From positions 1 through 39,186 of the forward strand of contig CAMDGB010000021.1 of NCBI GenBank assembly GCA_945897915.1: DNA of 39,186 nucleotides. The letters run 5' to 3'. Position numbers and translations under genes: made by a program. Below, one piece after another: positions 16,225-24,672 of the stretch. Position 1 is the first letter of the stretch, and every line of letters begins with the position of its first letter. Source of the stretch: Chryseobacterium gleum. GTDB lineage: Bacteria > Bacteroidota > Bacteroidia > Flavobacteriales > Flavobacteriaceae. The notes beneath the pieces were generated by a model that did not search any database, was not told where the DNA came from, and saw only the letters and a list, made by a program, of their open reading frames with translations.

Positions 16225-16458
16225 AACATAGCTTGGGGTGGTTTAGCATTGGGAAAAACAGCTCTTGTTTTTGGGATGGGTGTAAGTGGATAAAAAATGG
16301 CTTATTGTGCGCGTGGAGTTGGAAAAACAGAAAGCCATTTTTTATTGACTTACTAAGGGAAAACAAGTGCTGTTCTCGGTAGGAAAACCACATGTGCGGT
16401 GGGGAGCGTTGGCTTGGGTGGGCGCAAATACGTAAGCGATAGCGTACCTATTTTTATT

Positions 16459-16803
16459 TTAAAAAACGGTATTATTTATTCTAACTATTAAGCGATTTAA
16501 TGCATTTTCTTTCAAAGAATTCATAGCTCTATTTCCAACAATATGTTTTTCTTGAACAAAAGTAATTATGTGACAACGAGCTTGACTGAATGGTTTGTTA
16601 TTCTTTTGAGTTAACATTTCTTGAGTTATTTCAAAAGTAAACAAATCCGTATCAGTACTTGATGACATCATGAAACAAACGTAACTTTCGTCTTTATCAT
16701 AAACGTCATCATTGGAAATAATTATTGCTGGGTGAGTTTTAGTTTCTTTTGAATAAGGTAAATCAAAATAAACCTCAATGATGTCTCCCTTTTGAAAACT
16801 CAT
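16459..16803 (-). CDS. MazF/PemK-like toxin
   Basis: 114 residues. The opening FQKGDIIEVYFDLPYSKETK and HPAIIISNDDVY fit the MazF/PemK fold: KGDI[IV]xVxF, then a [KR]xHPAIIIS strand. SYVCFMMSSSTDTDLFTFEI and QARCHIITFVQEKHIVG follow as the next strands. Family members are sequence-specific ribonucleases acting on mRNA in the cytoplasm. Its ATG overlaps the stop of the upstream gene by one base (TAATG), the classic toxin-antitoxin coupling. The cognate antitoxin should therefore be the product of 16803-17255. Confidence 0.8.
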   Translation of the reverse strand: MSFQKGDIIEVYFDLPYSKETKTHPAIIISNDDVYDKDESYVCFMMSSSTDTDLFTFEITQEMLTQKNNKPFSQARCHIITFVQEKHIVGNRAMNSLKENALNRLIVRINNTVF

Positions 16804-17255
16804 TAATATGAAAGTAATTCGTGAATATTAGTATTATTCATTCTTGCAATACCTTCTTTTAAATCATTATCAAATTTTAATGCAGGTAAAGACTTGTAAG
16901 CTTGTTTATGAAGTTTGCTTTCAAAAGTATATAAACATTTAAGTGAATACTTTATATTCTCTTTTACTTCTTCACTATCTAAATAGTTATATTTAGCCAA
17001 ATCAGATTCTGCATTTTCCATGGAAAGAATAATCTTCTTTGTCTCATCTAAAAGTTTTTTAGATTTTTCACTAGACATATCATCAACACGATTGATAGCG
17101 CCTTCTAAAGCTAAATTAAAAGTAGTAAGATGTATATTGTATTTAGTTACTAATCTAACTTTTAAAAAGTAAAGAAACTTTAGTACCAACGGAACCCTTT
17201 TAGTATCATTTACTACAGGTTGCGCCATTTCTTGTATGTCAATAGTTAAGTACAT
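16803..17255 (-). CDS. Probable antitoxin partner of MazF-like toxin
   Basis: 150 residues, mostly helical and charged. Examples are LKFLYFLKVRLVTKYNIHLT and SEKSKKLLDETKKIILSMEN. It is longer than usual MazE antitoxins, and I see no AbrB or ribbon-helix-helix DNA-binding motif. The call rests on its one-base coupling to the MazF-like gene. The C-terminal KEGIARMNNTNIHELL could be a toxin-neutralising tail. The promoter probably lies in the 164-bp AT-rich gap at 17256-17419. Confidence 0.55.
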   Translation of the reverse strand: MYLTIDIQEMAQPVVNDTKRVPLVLKFLYFLKVRLVTKYNIHLTTFNLALEGAINRVDDMSSEKSKKLLDETKKIILSMENAESDLAKYNYLDSEEVKENIKYSLKCLYTFESKLHKQAYKSLPALKFDNDLKEGIARMNNTNIHELLSY

Positions 17256-17419
17256 AATGTTAGTTGTAATGCAAATTACGTTCCAAATGTAATTATTTTT
17301 ATTAATAAAACAATATCTTATAGTATAAAACTACTTTTACTATTTGTTGAATATAACTTACTTATATCTATTTAACGTGATAATTAAATTAAAGTTACAT
17401 ATAAAGTGTTAAAGTTTAA

Positions 17420-19060
17420 TTAATGAATAATATTTTCTAAACTTTTATAATCAATAGCTTTTTTTCTCTTAAAAATAAAAATTTCAATATAATCTGTAAA
17501 TGATATAAATCTATCAAAATATAAATTTTTACTACTCTCAAAATGCCTATGATAAGAATCAATTAAAACATCTAATCTTTTTAGGGATGTTGTTCTATAC
17601 AATAAATCATTAATATGAATAATTGTTATTGGTTTGATTCTCATTTTTAATTTACCATCTATTTCATTTAAATCTTTAATAACATATTCATTTATTAGAT
17701 TATTAAAGGAAAGCGATGTCAATGTATCATCGGTAGTAATTATAATTGGAAAATAAATTAAATTATTATTTTTAGCACACGTGTCAAAAAATGAATATTT
17801 ACCCTCATTTGACAAATTAATAAAATTCAATAATTGTTTAGCTGCTTTATTTTTATTTCCACTTTCATAAAACTTGTTTTTAAAATCTGTTTCTACCTTC
17901 TCAAATTTAGAATCTAGTTTAGCAATTAATGATACTAATGAGTTTTTACATTCAAATAGAAAAACTTTATTCCCATTCCTAATGTAGTAATCTGGTAAAG
18001 CAAGATTATTGATATTCTTCAACTTGTAGCTTTTCATTTTATCTTCATTGAACTGAATGTATTTATTACCAAAAACTGAATTAACAGCATTTCCTAAAAG
18101 ATACTTTTCAACAAAATCCGAACTATAAACTTGGTGAAAATTTGAATTTTCAGAGTTTGAAAAATTCAATAAATCATGATACATCCCTGTAAAAAATTTA
18201 TTCAAAACAAAATAAAAATCAATAATCAAATATTCTCCATTATCCATTCTATATAATGGATTTTTCATTATTTCTGATAATTCATTCCATTCTGAAGAAT
18301 TAATATTATGATTTGAAATGTAATTAAAAAATGTAATCCCTTTCTCTTGTTCGTCAATTGAGAATTTATGATGGCTTATGGCAACCTGACCAATTCTAAA
18401 TATTAGTGTAAATAACTCATAAAGTGTTTTAACATTGAATTTTTCCAAATACCTTGTCAAAGTATTTTCTAATTCCGGTTTCGTATTTATCCACTTTTCA
18501 AATTGCACGAATTTTAAAGCTTCTACCCAAAGTTTTTTATTGGCTAAATCTGTATTGATTAAATATTGATTTAACCCTAAATGAAGATGAAGTCTTATTT
18601 CATTTGACATTGACAAATTACCAACCAGATACTTTTTTGTAAAAACTTCTAGTCTATTGGCTATTTCGTCATTTACGATTAAATAGAGTTTGAAAAGACT
18701 TTCAGGATTATGACTTACTTTTTCAATTTTTATCTTTTTCTTTAATAAGATTTCGATAGTTCGTAATGTGCTTATCTTGTTGATTATTTTTACATTTTTG
18801 AGATTTTTTCTTTCAGAATGTTCTATAAAAACTCGAATAAAATTTGTTTTAAAATCCTCCGATGTATCAGGTATCCACTCTCTAAGAATAAAACTAATTT
18901 CTGAATGTTCATTTTGGTAAAGTAACTGTTCATTTTTATTTATTAGTACCAGAAATTCTATAGCATTCTCTAGATGTATTTGCTTAACAAGAACATCCAT
19001 TGATTCCGAATTTTTATAAAATTCTTTATAGCCTAATCTAGAAATTAGTTTTGTTTTCAT
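17420..19060 (-). CDS. Large protein with PD-(D/E)XK nuclease motif
   Basis: 546 residues. The N-terminal 340 residues are helical and unassigned. Residues 356-372 carry P-D-x12-E-C-K (LPDYYIRNGNKVFLFECK), the core PD-(D/E)XK nuclease signature with a hydrophobic strand before the Glu, followed by Lys-rich helices (KLDSKFEKVETDFKNKFYES, AAKQLLNFINL). The C-terminal part includes YFPIIITTDD and RIKPITIIHINDLLY strands. I infer a DNA-targeting defence nuclease. A decayed copy of the MALKPG peptide gene and its leader lie directly upstream (19063-19261), mirroring the layout at the FRG, TIR and AIPR genes. Confidence 0.65.
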   Translation of the reverse strand: MKTKLISRLGYKEFYKNSESMDVLVKQIHLENAIEFLVLINKNEQLLYQNEHSEISFILREWIPDTSEDFKTNFIRVFIEHSERKNLKNVKIINKISTLRTIEILLKKKIKIEKVSHNPESLFKLYLIVNDEIANRLEVFTKKYLVGNLSMSNEIRLHLHLGLNQYLINTDLANKKLWVEALKFVQFEKWINTKPELENTLTRYLEKFNVKTLYELFTLIFRIGQVAISHHKFSIDEQEKGITFFNYISNHNINSSEWNELSEIMKNPLYRMDNGEYLIIDFYFVLNKFFTGMYHDLLNFSNSENSNFHQVYSSDFVEKYLLGNAVNSVFGNKYIQFNEDKMKSYKLKNINNLALPDYYIRNGNKVFLFECKNSLVSLIAKLDSKFEKVETDFKNKFYESGNKNKAAKQLLNFINLSNEGKYSFFDTCAKNNNLIYFPIIITTDDTLTSLSFNNLINEYVIKDLNEIDGKLKMRIKPITIIHINDLLYRTTSLKRLDVLIDSYHRHFESSKNLYFDRFISFTDYIEIFIFKRKKAIDYKSLENIIH

Positions 19061-19062
19061 TC

Positions 19063-19191
19063 TTTTTTACTACTTCTTCGCAAGTGATTTTAATGATTAT
19101 GTATTTCCTGATTTGTTTTGTTAACACTTTGACTTTAAACTGGTTTACCTATAGAGGTTGCGATTCTTTGAGGTCCTGGTTTTAATGCCAT
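19063..19191 (-). pseudogene. Decayed copy of the MALKPG basic peptide gene
   Basis: From the ATG at 19191 the frame reads MALKPGPQRIATSIGKPV and stops at 19135, where the intact copies read Asp-Gln (GAT CAA here became GTT TAA). Nucleotide similarity to the intact copies continues to about 19063, including ATCATTAAAA (near 19083-19094). The gene is therefore a full-length relic, not a short gene. It sits 3 nt upstream of the PD-(D/E)XK gene. Confidence 0.7.
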
Positions 19192-19229
19192 AGTGATGTG
19201 TTTTATATATGTTTTACTAAAAAGTATTT

Positions 19230-19261
19230 AAGAACGTGAAGGCATTTGCGCACGAGTGAGG
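19230..19261 (-). repeat. Degenerate leader repeat upstream of peptide relic
   Basis: On the minus strand CCTCACTCGTGCGCAAATGC and then CTTCACGTTCTT correspond to the leaders at 32440-32478 and 35797-35836. It lies 39 nt upstream of the relic's ATG, the same place as in the intact copies. Confidence 0.5.
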
Positions 19262-19308
19262 ATTCCTATTTTAAAAAAGACAACATGAATGCCTATAGAT
19301 TACTTTCT

Positions 19309-19373
19309 AGCCCTGATAGGAGCGATACCTTGTAATAGCGGATAGCAGGTCCTTCGACAAAGCTCAGGATGAC
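19309..19373. repeat. Flavobacterial interspersed repeat
   Basis: AGCCCTGATAGGAGCGATACC, then TAGCGGATAGCAGG and TTCGACAAAGCTCAGGATGAC. I recognise this type of intergenic repeat from many Flavobacterium genomes. It can fold into an AGC-CTGATAG/...GCGGATAGCAGG stem and contains no gene. Confidence 0.5.
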
Positions 19374-19421
19374 GTAATGGAAAACAAGAATGCCAGTTCC
19401 TTTCGCTTTAAATATTTTTAT

Positions 19422-20417
19422 TTAACAATAATCATCAATTGTGTCTTCACCTGTCCATTCAAGTCCTTGGATTAGGGTAAATTGCTTTTCTGCACCGTTT
19501 TTTTCGAAAAAAGTTCCCAGACTGTTATGTATATAAACATCGTTTTGATAAGTTACCTCAGCTAAAGCGTAGGGTTTTATTGGGTTTTCTTCACCACTTT
19601 TACACATTATCCATAATGTTTTTTCATCTTTGGATATTGCATACTGCTCAACAATTGAACTCGTGTATTGGTTTCGGGAAAATATTGCTCCAATAGTTAC
19701 ATTTGAAATATAGTAAGCTATGGGGTGCTCAGATTTTTCCTGTGGACAACATGGAAATTCACTTGGTGTTTTCCAATTTTGTACTTTTTGAACAGCATTT
19801 GGAGTTAATGAATTTATTAATTCTACTACATCTTCTTCAACATAGTTGGTAGGTTGACTTGAAGTGCCTCGATTATAAACCCATTCTCCTAAAGAACCCC
19901 CGTTTGATGGATTGTTGCTTTTAGCCCAAGATAGCATTCTTTCTAAACTAATTTGTGCTTCTTCTTTTGAGACCGTACACATCCACTCATAATTTGGGTC
20001 AGGAAATTTATTCTTAAATTTTGAAGGTTCAGCAAGAAATGCTTCAACGCTCCCACAAATAATTTCGATTCGTTTTGCTGTAATTGGGTTAAGTAATATG
20101 TTTTCTAATCTAGTTACCCAACGTAGATTTTCGGGTCGATTATTTTGTTTATTAGTATCAATATGATCTACAACATGTTCTTTTGTGGGTGGTTCTCCAT
20201 GAAAAGCAGTACCCACTATTCTGTGAATTCTTACAGCTGCAATTTCTAAATAACCTGACTTTAAGTTTAACTTTCCAAAAGTCCAATTGTTGTCTGTAGG
20301 GCGCTTTTTTTTACCGTCTATTGGATAGCGCAATACGGCACCGTTGTCACGAACAGCATATCGCTCTTCTTTGTAAGAGCACTCTATTTCTTTATCAAAG
20401 TCTTCTAAGTTATTCAT
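19422..20417 (-). CDS. HNH endonuclease
   Basis: 331 residues. Residues 20-100 form a NUMOD/HNH_3-like unit: IAAVRIHRIVGTAFHG, then the catalytic core HVVDHIDTNKQNNRPENLRW (H85, N92/N93, R-P-E-N-L-R-W), as in phage and homing endonucleases. The remaining 230 residues are unassigned; one internal segment, FCCPQE-like (EFPCCPQEKSEHP), has adjacent cysteines that may bind metal. It is not close enough to 20568-21566 (150-nt gap) to prove cotranscription. A DNA-cleaving role is likely; whether it is defence or a selfish nuclease is open. Confidence 0.8.
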   Translation of the reverse strand: MNNLEDFDKEIECSYKEERYAVRDNGAVLRYPIDGKKKRPTDNNWTFGKLNLKSGYLEIAAVRIHRIVGTAFHGEPPTKEHVVDHIDTNKQNNRPENLRWVTRLENILLNPITAKRIEIICGSVEAFLAEPSKFKNKFPDPNYEWMCTVSKEEAQISLERMLSWAKSNNPSNGGSLGEWVYNRGTSSQPTNYVEEDVVELINSLTPNAVQKVQNWKTPSEFPCCPQEKSEHPIAYYISNVTIGAIFSRNQYTSSIVEQYAISKDEKTLWIMCKSGEENPIKPYALAEVTYQNDVYIHNSLGTFFEKNGAEKQFTLIQGLEWTGEDTIDDYC

Positions 20418-20567
20418 AGAGGGTTTAAAAATTTATATTCGTATAATTGAGATTTTTGGTTATATGCGTATTGAATGTTAAAAGTATGATACGGAAGTTT
20501 TTGCTTTCTGAACATTGTTTGGTGTAGAAGGTTTATTAAATAAAATGTAATTTTGATCAAATGTATT

Positions 20568-21566
20568 TTAGTTCAAATATTTATTGTAGTAATTTACAAA
20601 TTCTTGTGGTTTAAAAACTTTTGTTCTTACGTTATATTTATCATATACTTTTTGGGTTTTGAAATAGTTCTTATTATCATTAGTTATGAAAATATCGCAT
20701 AAAGAGGCAAAAGCCATATGAGATGCATCTTCCGTTGTGTTTTTAAACGTATTGCTTTCTTTTTCATTAACTTTTACTGTATCAGCTTTGTAACCATGCA
20801 TGTCTAAAATTAAATAACTATTTGCTAAATCATTAAACCAAGCAGGAGCATTTCTATTTTTATCGAAATACTGGTCTGGATTAAATGGCTCTATACTCAA
20901 CTTTTGATATGCTTTTTGAATTACTTCATATGGATTTTTTTCATCATTGAAGTGTCCACTATTTACTCCAACTTTTTGAACAGTATCTCTTAGTAATTTA
21001 TAATCCTCTTTTTCGTTTAAGTTTTGATACATTTTGCCAAAACTTTTAAAAAAACCATTCATATTAGGTTCATCTTTTAATCCTGGAAACATTTTGTTCA
21101 TGATTTCAGCACTTTCTGGGTTTTCAAAAGCTTCTTTCAATACCATGTCTAATGGTATAGAAGAAATCATATTTTTAATTGAACTTAGTATACCAAACAT
21201 TGGATCATTTTCATCAATTAAACTAAACAAACTATCTAAACTAAAATCAGTAAAAATTGGCGCATCTCTTATCCTTTCTTCTAATAATTCTCCTGGATCT
21301 ATTGTATTTATTAAAACTTGAACCCCATCATTGTATAGACATTGGTTTTTCGTAATTTTCCTTATAAAATCTAAATCTTGATTAATCAATCTTTGTTCTT
21401 CTTCAGAATTATTTTTTATACTTACTAAAATATCTCCAATGTGCGATGTTGAATAAGGTAAAAAGAATTTTTGTTCGTTTAAAACTATAGCAGATAACTC
21501 TGGAAAATGACCGTTTTTCATTCCTGACATTATGTTCCAATCTAGGTATAGTTTTATCATTTCCAA
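20568..21566 (-). CDS. PIN-like domain protein adjoining SIR2-HerA
   Basis: 332 residues. It starts IKLYLDWNIMSG (early Asp) and ends with EDASHMAFASLCDIFITNDN, then KNYFKTQKVYDKYNVRTKVF. This is the PIN-like arrangement of an N-terminal D and a C-terminal DA-x-H-x-x-x-A...D-x-[FI]-[IV]-T-x-[DN]-x-x-[FY] block. PIN folds are metal-dependent RNases or DNases. Between them is a long helical insert. It overlaps the HerA gene by 10 nt, so they are probably cotranslated, making it a third component of that unit. Confidence 0.65.
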   Translation of the reverse strand: MEMIKLYLDWNIMSGMKNGHFPELSAIVLNEQKFFLPYSTSHIGDILVSIKNNSEEEQRLINQDLDFIRKITKNQCLYNDGVQVLINTIDPGELLEERIRDAPIFTDFSLDSLFSLIDENDPMFGILSSIKNMISSIPLDMVLKEAFENPESAEIMNKMFPGLKDEPNMNGFFKSFGKMYQNLNEKEDYKLLRDTVQKVGVNSGHFNDEKNPYEVIQKAYQKLSIEPFNPDQYFDKNRNAPAWFNDLANSYLILDMHGYKADTVKVNEKESNTFKNTTEDASHMAFASLCDIFITNDNKNYFKTQKVYDKYNVRTKVFKPQEFVNYYNKYLN

Positions 21567-23458
21567 TGTTTCGTTAATTGAATTGTTTCGTTATAAGGTT
21601 TATAGTCTTTATCTATTTCATCAACTTTTATTACAACAGGCAAATCAGCTGAAAGACCTGCCAAAATACATGCACCTTGAGGTAAAATTGATAAACTTTC
21701 AAAAGATACTTTGTCTAAATAAGACACAGTTCTACCAATAGCTTCTATATCTTTGTTATTGATTAAACGATGTAAAAAGTAATTATGTAATTGAGATATT
21801 ATAGTATCTGAAATATCAGATGGTCTTTGACTGGCAATGGTTAAAAAAACACCAAATTTTCTACCTTCTTTTATAATCTCTTCAAAAGTTTCTAAACGAT
21901 AATCTTTCCAAGTTTCACTTTCCCTTAGAGAAGACTTTGAAAGAATATTATGAGCCTCATCAATAATTATGTTAAGATATTTATCTTTTTTAAAATTATT
22001 TGTTTTGTGATTCTCATAATATTCTTTGCAAATTACTAATGGTAGGACTTTTTTTATTGATTGTTCAGATATATTCTTCAATGATATAATAATTAGATTT
22101 TTGTCATTAATTATTTCATTATTAGTTATTTCAATTAAATTAAATAGTTGTCTAAAAATTTTAATTGCTCTTCCTTTTAAAGAACCAATAAATTCTGGAT
22201 TTATATATCCTGATACAACATCCTTGTAATATTTTAATACTATTTTTAATTTAAGAGAAAATAAATCATCTTTTTGAAATTCAATGCTATCTATCAATAG
22301 ACATAATGGGTTATAAAAATATTCAATGATATTTTCATCTAAATATTCTGTGTGAGAAGTTTTTGTTGATTTATTATCTCTTCCATTCATACCTTTTTTC
22401 AAAGAATATGAACCATTATCAGTTCTATAATCTATTTCATCATATATAAATTTTCTAATTTCAGTATATTTTGAAGAATCTGAAAAGCAATCATTGATAT
22501 CTCTAAACAAATCAAAAAATACTTTTACTCCAATATTTTTATCTTTTTTTGAAAGAGCTATTTCAATTATATCTGTTTTAATAAAATTATTAAATGAGAA
22601 AGTTTCACTTTTAAATAATGTAAAATTTATCACTGAGTCTAAAAAGGGTTTCTGGGTTTTTTCAGTAGCATCTAATAAAATAGATAAAATTTCAACATTT
22701 TCTATTGATTCTTTTGAAATAGGAAATTTTCTTTCAGGCAAAATAAATTCTTCCTTAAATTCATCTTCAAGAATTATCTTTTCATATGTTCCCGCATTTG
22801 TTTTAGGATTTACATATTCACCATTAAAATCAATTAGAACAAACTTTGCATTTTCTTGGAATTTTGGTTCGTTTTTATATTGATTAAAAAGTTCGTGATA
22901 AATTTTAGCTAATGTGTAAGATTTTCCACTTCCTGTATTTCCAAATATACCAATATGACTTGCGAAAAGTCTATCAACTCCCAGTTTAATTGGAACACTA
23001 GTTTCATTTAGTAAAGTTCCTATTTGAATTGCGTCTTCATCGTCTTTGGCAAACTTGTGAATTAATTCAAATTCATTTTCAGTTAATAAATAACAATCAT
23101 TTTCAATTAACGGAAGTTCTTTTAAACCCTGTTTAAACTCTTTTTGATTATTTTCAGAATTGATAAAACCAACTAATGTAACAACTAAAATTCTTTTGAT
23201 TTTGTTTTTAGAATTGGTGTAATTTGATGCTAAATTTAATTTGTCTTCTTGGATAAATTCACTCTCAATTTTTCCAATTAATTCGGAAAATCCTTTAGAA
23301 ATTTTAAGATAACTGCCAACAGAAACATTCTTAACTACATTACCATTATGAAGTAAATGTGACGCATTTTTCATCTTGTCTACAGCAACTTCAATGGTTC
23401 TGCCTTTCACAGCAATAACAGTTCCTACTTTTAATATTGAATCATTATCCTTTTCCAT
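21557..23458 (-). CDS. HerA-like ATPase (SIR2-HerA system)
   Basis: 633 residues. An N-terminal HAS-barrel-like beta domain (VGTVIAVKGRTIEVAVDKMK) is followed by a FtsK/HerA RecA core. Walker A is GIFGNTGSGKS at residues 170-180, Walker B is LNIIIDEAHNIL, and ASQRPSDISDTIISQLHNYF plus FLHRLINNKD carry the sensor and arginine-finger region. HerA proteins form DNA-translocating hexamers. Beside a SIR2 gene (14-nt overlap with 23445-24662) this is the layout of the SIR2-HerA antiphage system, in which NAD+ depletion or DNA cleavage occurs on infection. Overlap on the other side with a PIN-like gene is an addition to the usual two genes. Confidence 0.85.
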   Translation of the reverse strand: MEKDNDSILKVGTVIAVKGRTIEVAVDKMKNASHLLHNGNVVKNVSVGSYLKISKGFSELIGKIESEFIQEDKLNLASNYTNSKNKIKRILVVTLVGFINSENNQKEFKQGLKELPLIENDCYLLTENEFELIHKFAKDDEDAIQIGTLLNETSVPIKLGVDRLFASHIGIFGNTGSGKSYTLAKIYHELFNQYKNEPKFQENAKFVLIDFNGEYVNPKTNAGTYEKIILEDEFKEEFILPERKFPISKESIENVEILSILLDATEKTQKPFLDSVINFTLFKSETFSFNNFIKTDIIEIALSKKDKNIGVKVFFDLFRDINDCFSDSSKYTEIRKFIYDEIDYRTDNGSYSLKKGMNGRDNKSTKTSHTEYLDENIIEYFYNPLCLLIDSIEFQKDDLFSLKLKIVLKYYKDVVSGYINPEFIGSLKGRAIKIFRQLFNLIEITNNEIINDKNLIIISLKNISEQSIKKVLPLVICKEYYENHKTNNFKKDKYLNIIIDEAHNILSKSSLRESETWKDYRLETFEEIIKEGRKFGVFLTIASQRPSDISDTIISQLHNYFLHRLINNKDIEAIGRTVSYLDKVSFESLSILPQGACILAGLSADLPVVIKVDEIDKDYKPYNETIQLTKHWK

Positions 23459-24662
23459 TTGTAGTTTCTGTTTTTGTTTCTTTTTCTGTCTCTTGTTTAT
23501 CTTTTAGATCATTTGATTTTTCTTCTCCTAAAAAATATTTACTATCAAATTCCCTTGCAATTGGGTCAAAAATATTTAAGATTTGATGTTCTAAACTAAA
23601 AAACTCTGTAATGTGAATAGCAAAAACATTTTTGTACTTGTCTTTGAAAATATTTTGCTCAATATCTTTTTTATCCTTTTCACTAAAACATAAAACATAC
23701 ATAATCAAAGTTGGATTACTTTGTAAAACTCTTTGAGTGATTTCTTTAATATGTTCATCAGCAAAAGAAAATCCTGTAACAAAAAGAATACTATTTTCCC
23801 TTTCTAATGCATTAGAATACATTCGTAATTGTTCATAAAAATTATAGTCAATAGTCGTAAATGCAAACTTTTCTTTTGTTGGGTTTATCATTACCAGCTC
23901 ATTGTAAATCCTTAAAAAGTTTTCAATTTCTTTAGTTACTTTTAACTTTTTTGTTTCATCTTTTAATTGTTCAACAGTTATTCCTTTCTTAATTTCAATT
24001 AATGATTCTTGTAAAATTTTAATTTCATTCAATCTTGACAAAACATCCAATTGGCTATCATGATAAATTATTTCTTTTTTTAATTTCCAATTTACAGAAC
24101 CGTGTATTTTAAACAAATTAAAAGTAGGCAACTCTGTTTTATTATCATAATGAGCACTCACTTGATAAACTGATTTTTTGAAGTTACTTGTTGAGAAAAT
24201 AGGATTTTGCCGACCATAAAAACCATCGTTAAATTCTAAATTTAGCTTTTCAAGCGTATAATCTAAAAACAAATCCATATTAGTTGTAAACAAATTGATT
24301 TGCTTACTTATGATATTTGTTTTTCTTCTAGTTAGAATGGTATTTAAAGATGAAATAAGTTGACAATAATTTTTCAGAGTATTTCTAAATTCTATTTTTC
24401 GTTCAACAGCTATCCTCTTATCTATAAATCCTAGATTACCTCTTATACATTTTTGAAAATAAGCGAATTTTATGGAACAATCAATGATTTTGAAATTATC
24501 TTCATCTATGAAGTGTTGATTATCATTCAATTCCGTTAATAAATTTTCAACCATATTTAGTGTTTCAAAATAATCAGTAGAAGCACCTGAACCAATTAAA
24601 AAATTGATGTGACAACTTTCTAATATTTTTTTAATTTTTTCTAATTCTTTTTTGTCTAACAT
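23445..24662 (-). CDS. SIR2-family NADase-like protein
   Basis: 405 residues from the ATG at 24662. The longer reading frame starting at 24794 overlaps the MmeI-like gene and its first 44 residues are not SIR2-like. FLIGSGASTDYF (about residues 21-32) is the SIR2 nucleotide-binding loop; LFTTNMDLFLDYTL supplies the Asn-x-Asp motif and FKIHGSVNW the catalytic His. FVTGFSFADEHIKEI follows, as in SIR2-HerA effectors. I infer NAD+ hydrolysis on phage sensing. The gene starts 10 nt after the MmeI-like gene ends and overlaps HerA by 14 nt. Confidence 0.85.
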   Translation of the reverse strand: MLDKKELEKIKKILESCHINFLIGSGASTDYFETLNMVENLLTELNDNQHFIDEDNFKIIDCSIKFAYFQKCIRGNLGFIDKRIAVERKIEFRNTLKNYCQLISSLNTILTRRKTNIISKQINLFTTNMDLFLDYTLEKLNLEFNDGFYGRQNPIFSTSNFKKSVYQVSAHYDNKTELPTFNLFKIHGSVNWKLKKEIIYHDSQLDVLSRLNEIKILQESLIEIKKGITVEQLKDETKKLKVTKEIENFLRIYNELVMINPTKEKFAFTTIDYNFYEQLRMYSNALERENSILFVTGFSFADEHIKEITQRVLQSNPTLIMYVLCFSEKDKKDIEQNIFKDKYKNVFAIHITEFFSLEHQILNIFDPIAREFDSKYFLGEEKSNDLKDKQETEKETKTETTNGKG

Positions 24663-24672
24663 GGTCTTAAAT

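Larger units (their letters stand above)
15378..16448 (-). repeat. Large palindrome-rich element, right copy
   Basis: About 1.07 kb with no convincing gene, matching 5568-6372 in inverted orientation and better preserved. It contains a nested hairpin (15429-15562), two direct copies of a stem-loop unit (15758-15875 and 15975-16092), and a 19-bp inverted pair (16153-16224). The blocks between the arms differ between copies while the arms are kept. Frames inside (15636-15878, 16166-16393) are low-complexity by-products. It lies between the DUF6943-like gene and the MazF-like toxin. Confidence 0.7.

Noticed and set aside
15636..16393. Minus-strand frames in the right palindromic element (15636-15878, 16166-16393)
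   Set aside because: His/Gln/Lys/Phe-rich translations of simple repeats; frames differ from the left copy.
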